DNA of 64,000 nucleotides from NCBI GenBank assembly GCA_017633255.1, contig JAGBPS010000034.1, positions 1-64,000 on the forward strand, read 5' to 3'. Position numbers and translations under genes: made by a program. This stretch comes from Bacteroidales bacterium (GTDB lineage: Bacteria > Bacteroidota > Bacteroidia > Bacteroidales > WCHB1-69). Every line of letters starts with the position of its first letter. Position 1 is the first letter of the stretch. Below, one piece after another: positions 62,341 through 64,000 of the stretch. The notes beneath the pieces were generated by a model. The model was not told the origin of the DNA and did not search any database. It saw nothing but the letters and a program-made list of their open reading frames with translations.

Positions 62341-63786
62341 TTGAAACAGAAAGACTTTATTTTCAATGTTATACTGCTGATTTTCCTGAATCTGCTCATC
62401 AAGCCGTTCTGGATTTTGGGTATTGATGTGGGGGTGCAGAATCGTGTGGGGGCAGAGGATTATGGCCTTTATTTTGCGGTTTTCAATTTCACTTTCTTGT
62501 TCAACATGTTGTTGGATATGGGTATCACCAATTTCAACAACAGGAATATTGCCCGTCATCAGCAACTGCTGCACAAGCATTTGTCTGGAATTATTACGCT
62601 GAAACTGTTGCTGGGAGCCGTCTATATGGCGGTGGTGTTTGTGGTGGCGCTGATAATCGGCTACCGGGGTTTTCAGTTGTGGTTGCTGTTCTGGATGGCC
62701 ATCAACCAGTTCCTGAATGCGTTTATCCTTTATCTGCGCTCGAATATCTCTGCCTTGCTGATGTTCAAGACCGACAGCTGCCTGTCGGTGCTCGACCGCC
62801 TGCTGATGGTGCTTCTCTGTGGCATATTGTTGTGGGGCGGGATTATGGACGAGCCTTTCCGCATTGAGTGGTTTGTGTATTGCCAGACTGCGGCTTACAC
62901 CGTGGCGGCGCTGACCGCTTTGGCGATTGTGGTCGCCAAGGGCAAGGTGACGCGCCTGAACTGGAATCCGACTTTCTTCCTGATGATTTTGAAAAAAAGT
63001 CTGCCGTTCGCTATTTTGTTTCTGCTGATGTCGTTCTACAATCGCATTGATTCGGTGATGCTGGAGCGTATGTTGCCGGAGGGTGTCGGTGCTTCCGAAG
63101 CGGGTATCTATGCCTCGGCGTTCCGCCTGTTGGATGCGTTGGTGATGATTGCTTATCTGTTCTCGGTGATTCTGTTGCCGCTGTTCTCCAAAATGCTGAA
63201 AAACAAGGAGAACATCACGCCTATCGTGAAATCCTCCTTCTCCCTGCTGTTCCTCTTTTCAGTCACTTCGGTGGTGCTGCTGGAGCTGTTCCGGATGCCG
63301 GTTTTAGACCTGCTGTATCGTGAGCATGTGGCGGAGAGTGCAGCGGTGTTCCGTTTCCTCATTGCGTGTATCATCCCGATTTCGTTCACCTATATTTTCG
63401 GCACTATGCTGACGGCTAACGGAAATATGAAGTTGTTGAATATCACAGCGATAGCAGGCATAGTGGTCAATTTGGCGGTCAATCTGCTGCTGATTCCCCG
63501 TTTGCAGGCGGTGGGAGCGGCTGTCGCCAGTCTCTCCACCCAGTCGGTGGTGGCGGTGTTGCAGGTGACCATCGCTTTCCGTCTGCTGAAAGTGCCGGTG
63601 AGGGCTTTGCCCATTTTGCCATCTGTTATTTTTACCGCAGTGCTGGTGCCAGCGGTGTGGTTTTTCTCGCGGCATTTCAATGGACATGTATTGTGGGCCT
63701 TGCTGATCAGTGGCGCATTTGCCTTGCTCCTCGGTTTCGCCACCCGCCTGTTGACTTTCGATTTTGTGAAACAGGTGCGGGAATAG
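62341..63786 (+). CDS. Wzx-like polysaccharide flippase (MATE/MVF superfamily)
   Basis: 481 residues with about 12-14 transmembrane helices. The N-terminus IFLNLLIKPFWILGIDVGVQNRVGAEDYG is typical of Bacteroidota oligosaccharide flippases. The start codon is TTG: the codon before it is a stop (62338-62340), and the first in-frame ATG would delete the first helix and a half. It would translocate lipid-linked glycans across the inner membrane. No glycosyltransferase gene is in the window. It may be co-transcribed with the esterase gene. Confidence 0.82.
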   Translation: MKQKDFIFNVILLIFLNLLIKPFWILGIDVGVQNRVGAEDYGLYFAVFNFTFLFNMLLDMGITNFNNRNIARHQQLLHKHLSGIITLKLLLGAVYMAVVFVVALIIGYRGFQLWLLFWMAINQFLNAFILYLRSNISALLMFKTDSCLSVLDRLLMVLLCGILLWGGIMDEPFRIEWFVYCQTAAYTVAALTALAIVVAKGKVTRLNWNPTFFLMILKKSLPFAILFLLMSFYNRIDSVMLERMLPEGVGASEAGIYASAFRLLDALVMIAYLFSVILLPLFSKMLKNKENITPIVKSSFSLLFLFSVTSVVLLELFRMPVLDLLYREHVAESAAVFRFLIACIIPISFTYIFGTMLTANGNMKLLNITAIAGIVVNLAVNLLLIPRLQAVGAAVASLSTQSVVAVLQVTIAFRLLKVPVRALPILPSVIFTAVLVPAVWFFSRHFNGHVLWALLISGAFALLLGFATRLLTFDFVKQVRE

Positions 63787-63868
63787 TAGAGACATGACTG
63801 GCTTCGTCTTTGTGGAACATTTGTTGCGTCAACTACTAATTCTGGTGTGATTCATCCTGAAAAAATTG

Positions 63869-63876
63869 TATTTTTG
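63869..63876 (+). promoter_or_regulatory. Promoter -7 box for the last gene
   Basis: TATTTTTG followed by C, 16 bp before the ATG at 63892. No clear -33 element is seen. Confidence 0.6.
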
Positions 63877-63891
63877 CAGAAAATATTTCTT

Positions 63892-64000
63892 ATGAGTCGG
63901 ATTGTTTATTTTTTTTGTGCATTTGCTTTATTGCTGATGTCCTGTCAAATGGAAACAGAGCCTCAGCTGCGCGAAAAGGAAACCCGTACTTGTGTTTATC
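63892..64000 (+). CDS. Lipoprotein, 3'-truncated by the window end
   Basis: Only 36 codons are present: MSRIVYFFCAFALLLMSCQM and onwards. The hydrophobic segment ends in the lipobox LLMSC (Cys18), so a lipoprotein is expected. The remainder lies outside the window, so nothing can be said about its function. The start is supported by the promoter match 16 bp upstream. Confidence 0.65.
   Translation, partial: MSRIVYFFCAFALLLMSCQMETEPQLREKETRTCVY

Overview
The window is chromosomal DNA from a member of the Bacteroidota, most likely the order Bacteroidales. The evidence is: two type IX secretion (T9SS) components (PorT and PorD/DUF4835); three intact T9SS cargo proteins with C-terminal sorting domains and a fourth cargo remnant; Bacteroidota-restricted families (DUF5606, DUF1599, BT_3928-type DoxX, Rpb6-like omega); a eukaryote-type single-chain glycyl-tRNA synthetase; start codons without Shine-Dalgarno sequences; and repeated promoters of the Bacteroidota form TTTG-N17-19-TAnnTTTG. 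No tRNA, rRNA, insertion sequence or CRISPR array was recognised. The first and last genes are cut by the window edges.

Layout. 1-4.1 kb: a truncated CNNM/CBS membrane protein, urocanate hydratase, a lipoprotein and DUF5606. 4.15-7.4 kb: a membrane-anchored DUF3352-like protein, an RsmI-like methyltransferase and an M50B membrane protease, separated by unusual 7-mer and 8-mer tandem arrays. 7.4-13.5 kb: penicillin-binding protein 1A diverges from an operon of Mrp ATPase and two SGNH hydrolases. 13.6-18.2 kb, minus strand: porT, glyS, an M16 peptidase and a TPR lipoprotein form one operon. 18.3-24.3 kb: an AT-rich accessory cassette holding a strongly structured leader RNA, a tail-collar-domain protein and a 1464-residue T9SS cargo. 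It ends in a terminator followed by the orphan last 24 codons of another cargo gene, and it is bracketed by two GAGACG/CGTCTC palindromes. 24.3-38.4 kb, minus strand: a long collinear run of bamD, omega, coaBC, porD, recN, a beta-barrel protein, a gingipain-like C25 protease, DUF1599, DoxX, prolyl oligopeptidase and queH. 38.45-51.3 kb, minus strand: one 4288-residue T9SS surface protein made of Ig-like and Cys-Asp-Ser repeats. 51.6-57.3 kb: a barrel protein, panB, an RluA-type pseudouridine synthase and mfd. 57.3-64 kb: a hairpin mini-array, an AT-rich operon of three exported proteins, a hicAB toxin-antitoxin pair, a secreted esterase, a Wzx-like flippase and the start of a lipoprotein.

How it fits together. 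Housekeeping genes (cell wall, translation, RNA modification, CoA synthesis, repair) are interleaved with the secretion apparatus (PorT, PorD) and its clients (a C25 protease, a giant adhesin-like protein and a 1464-residue protein). The most unusual material is non-coding: the leader RNA at 18.50-18.65 kb with two mutually exclusive pairings, the palindromes around the cargo cassette, the cargo-gene scar after its terminator, and the phase-locked heptamer/octamer arrays. All functional calls are from reading the sequence; no database search was run.
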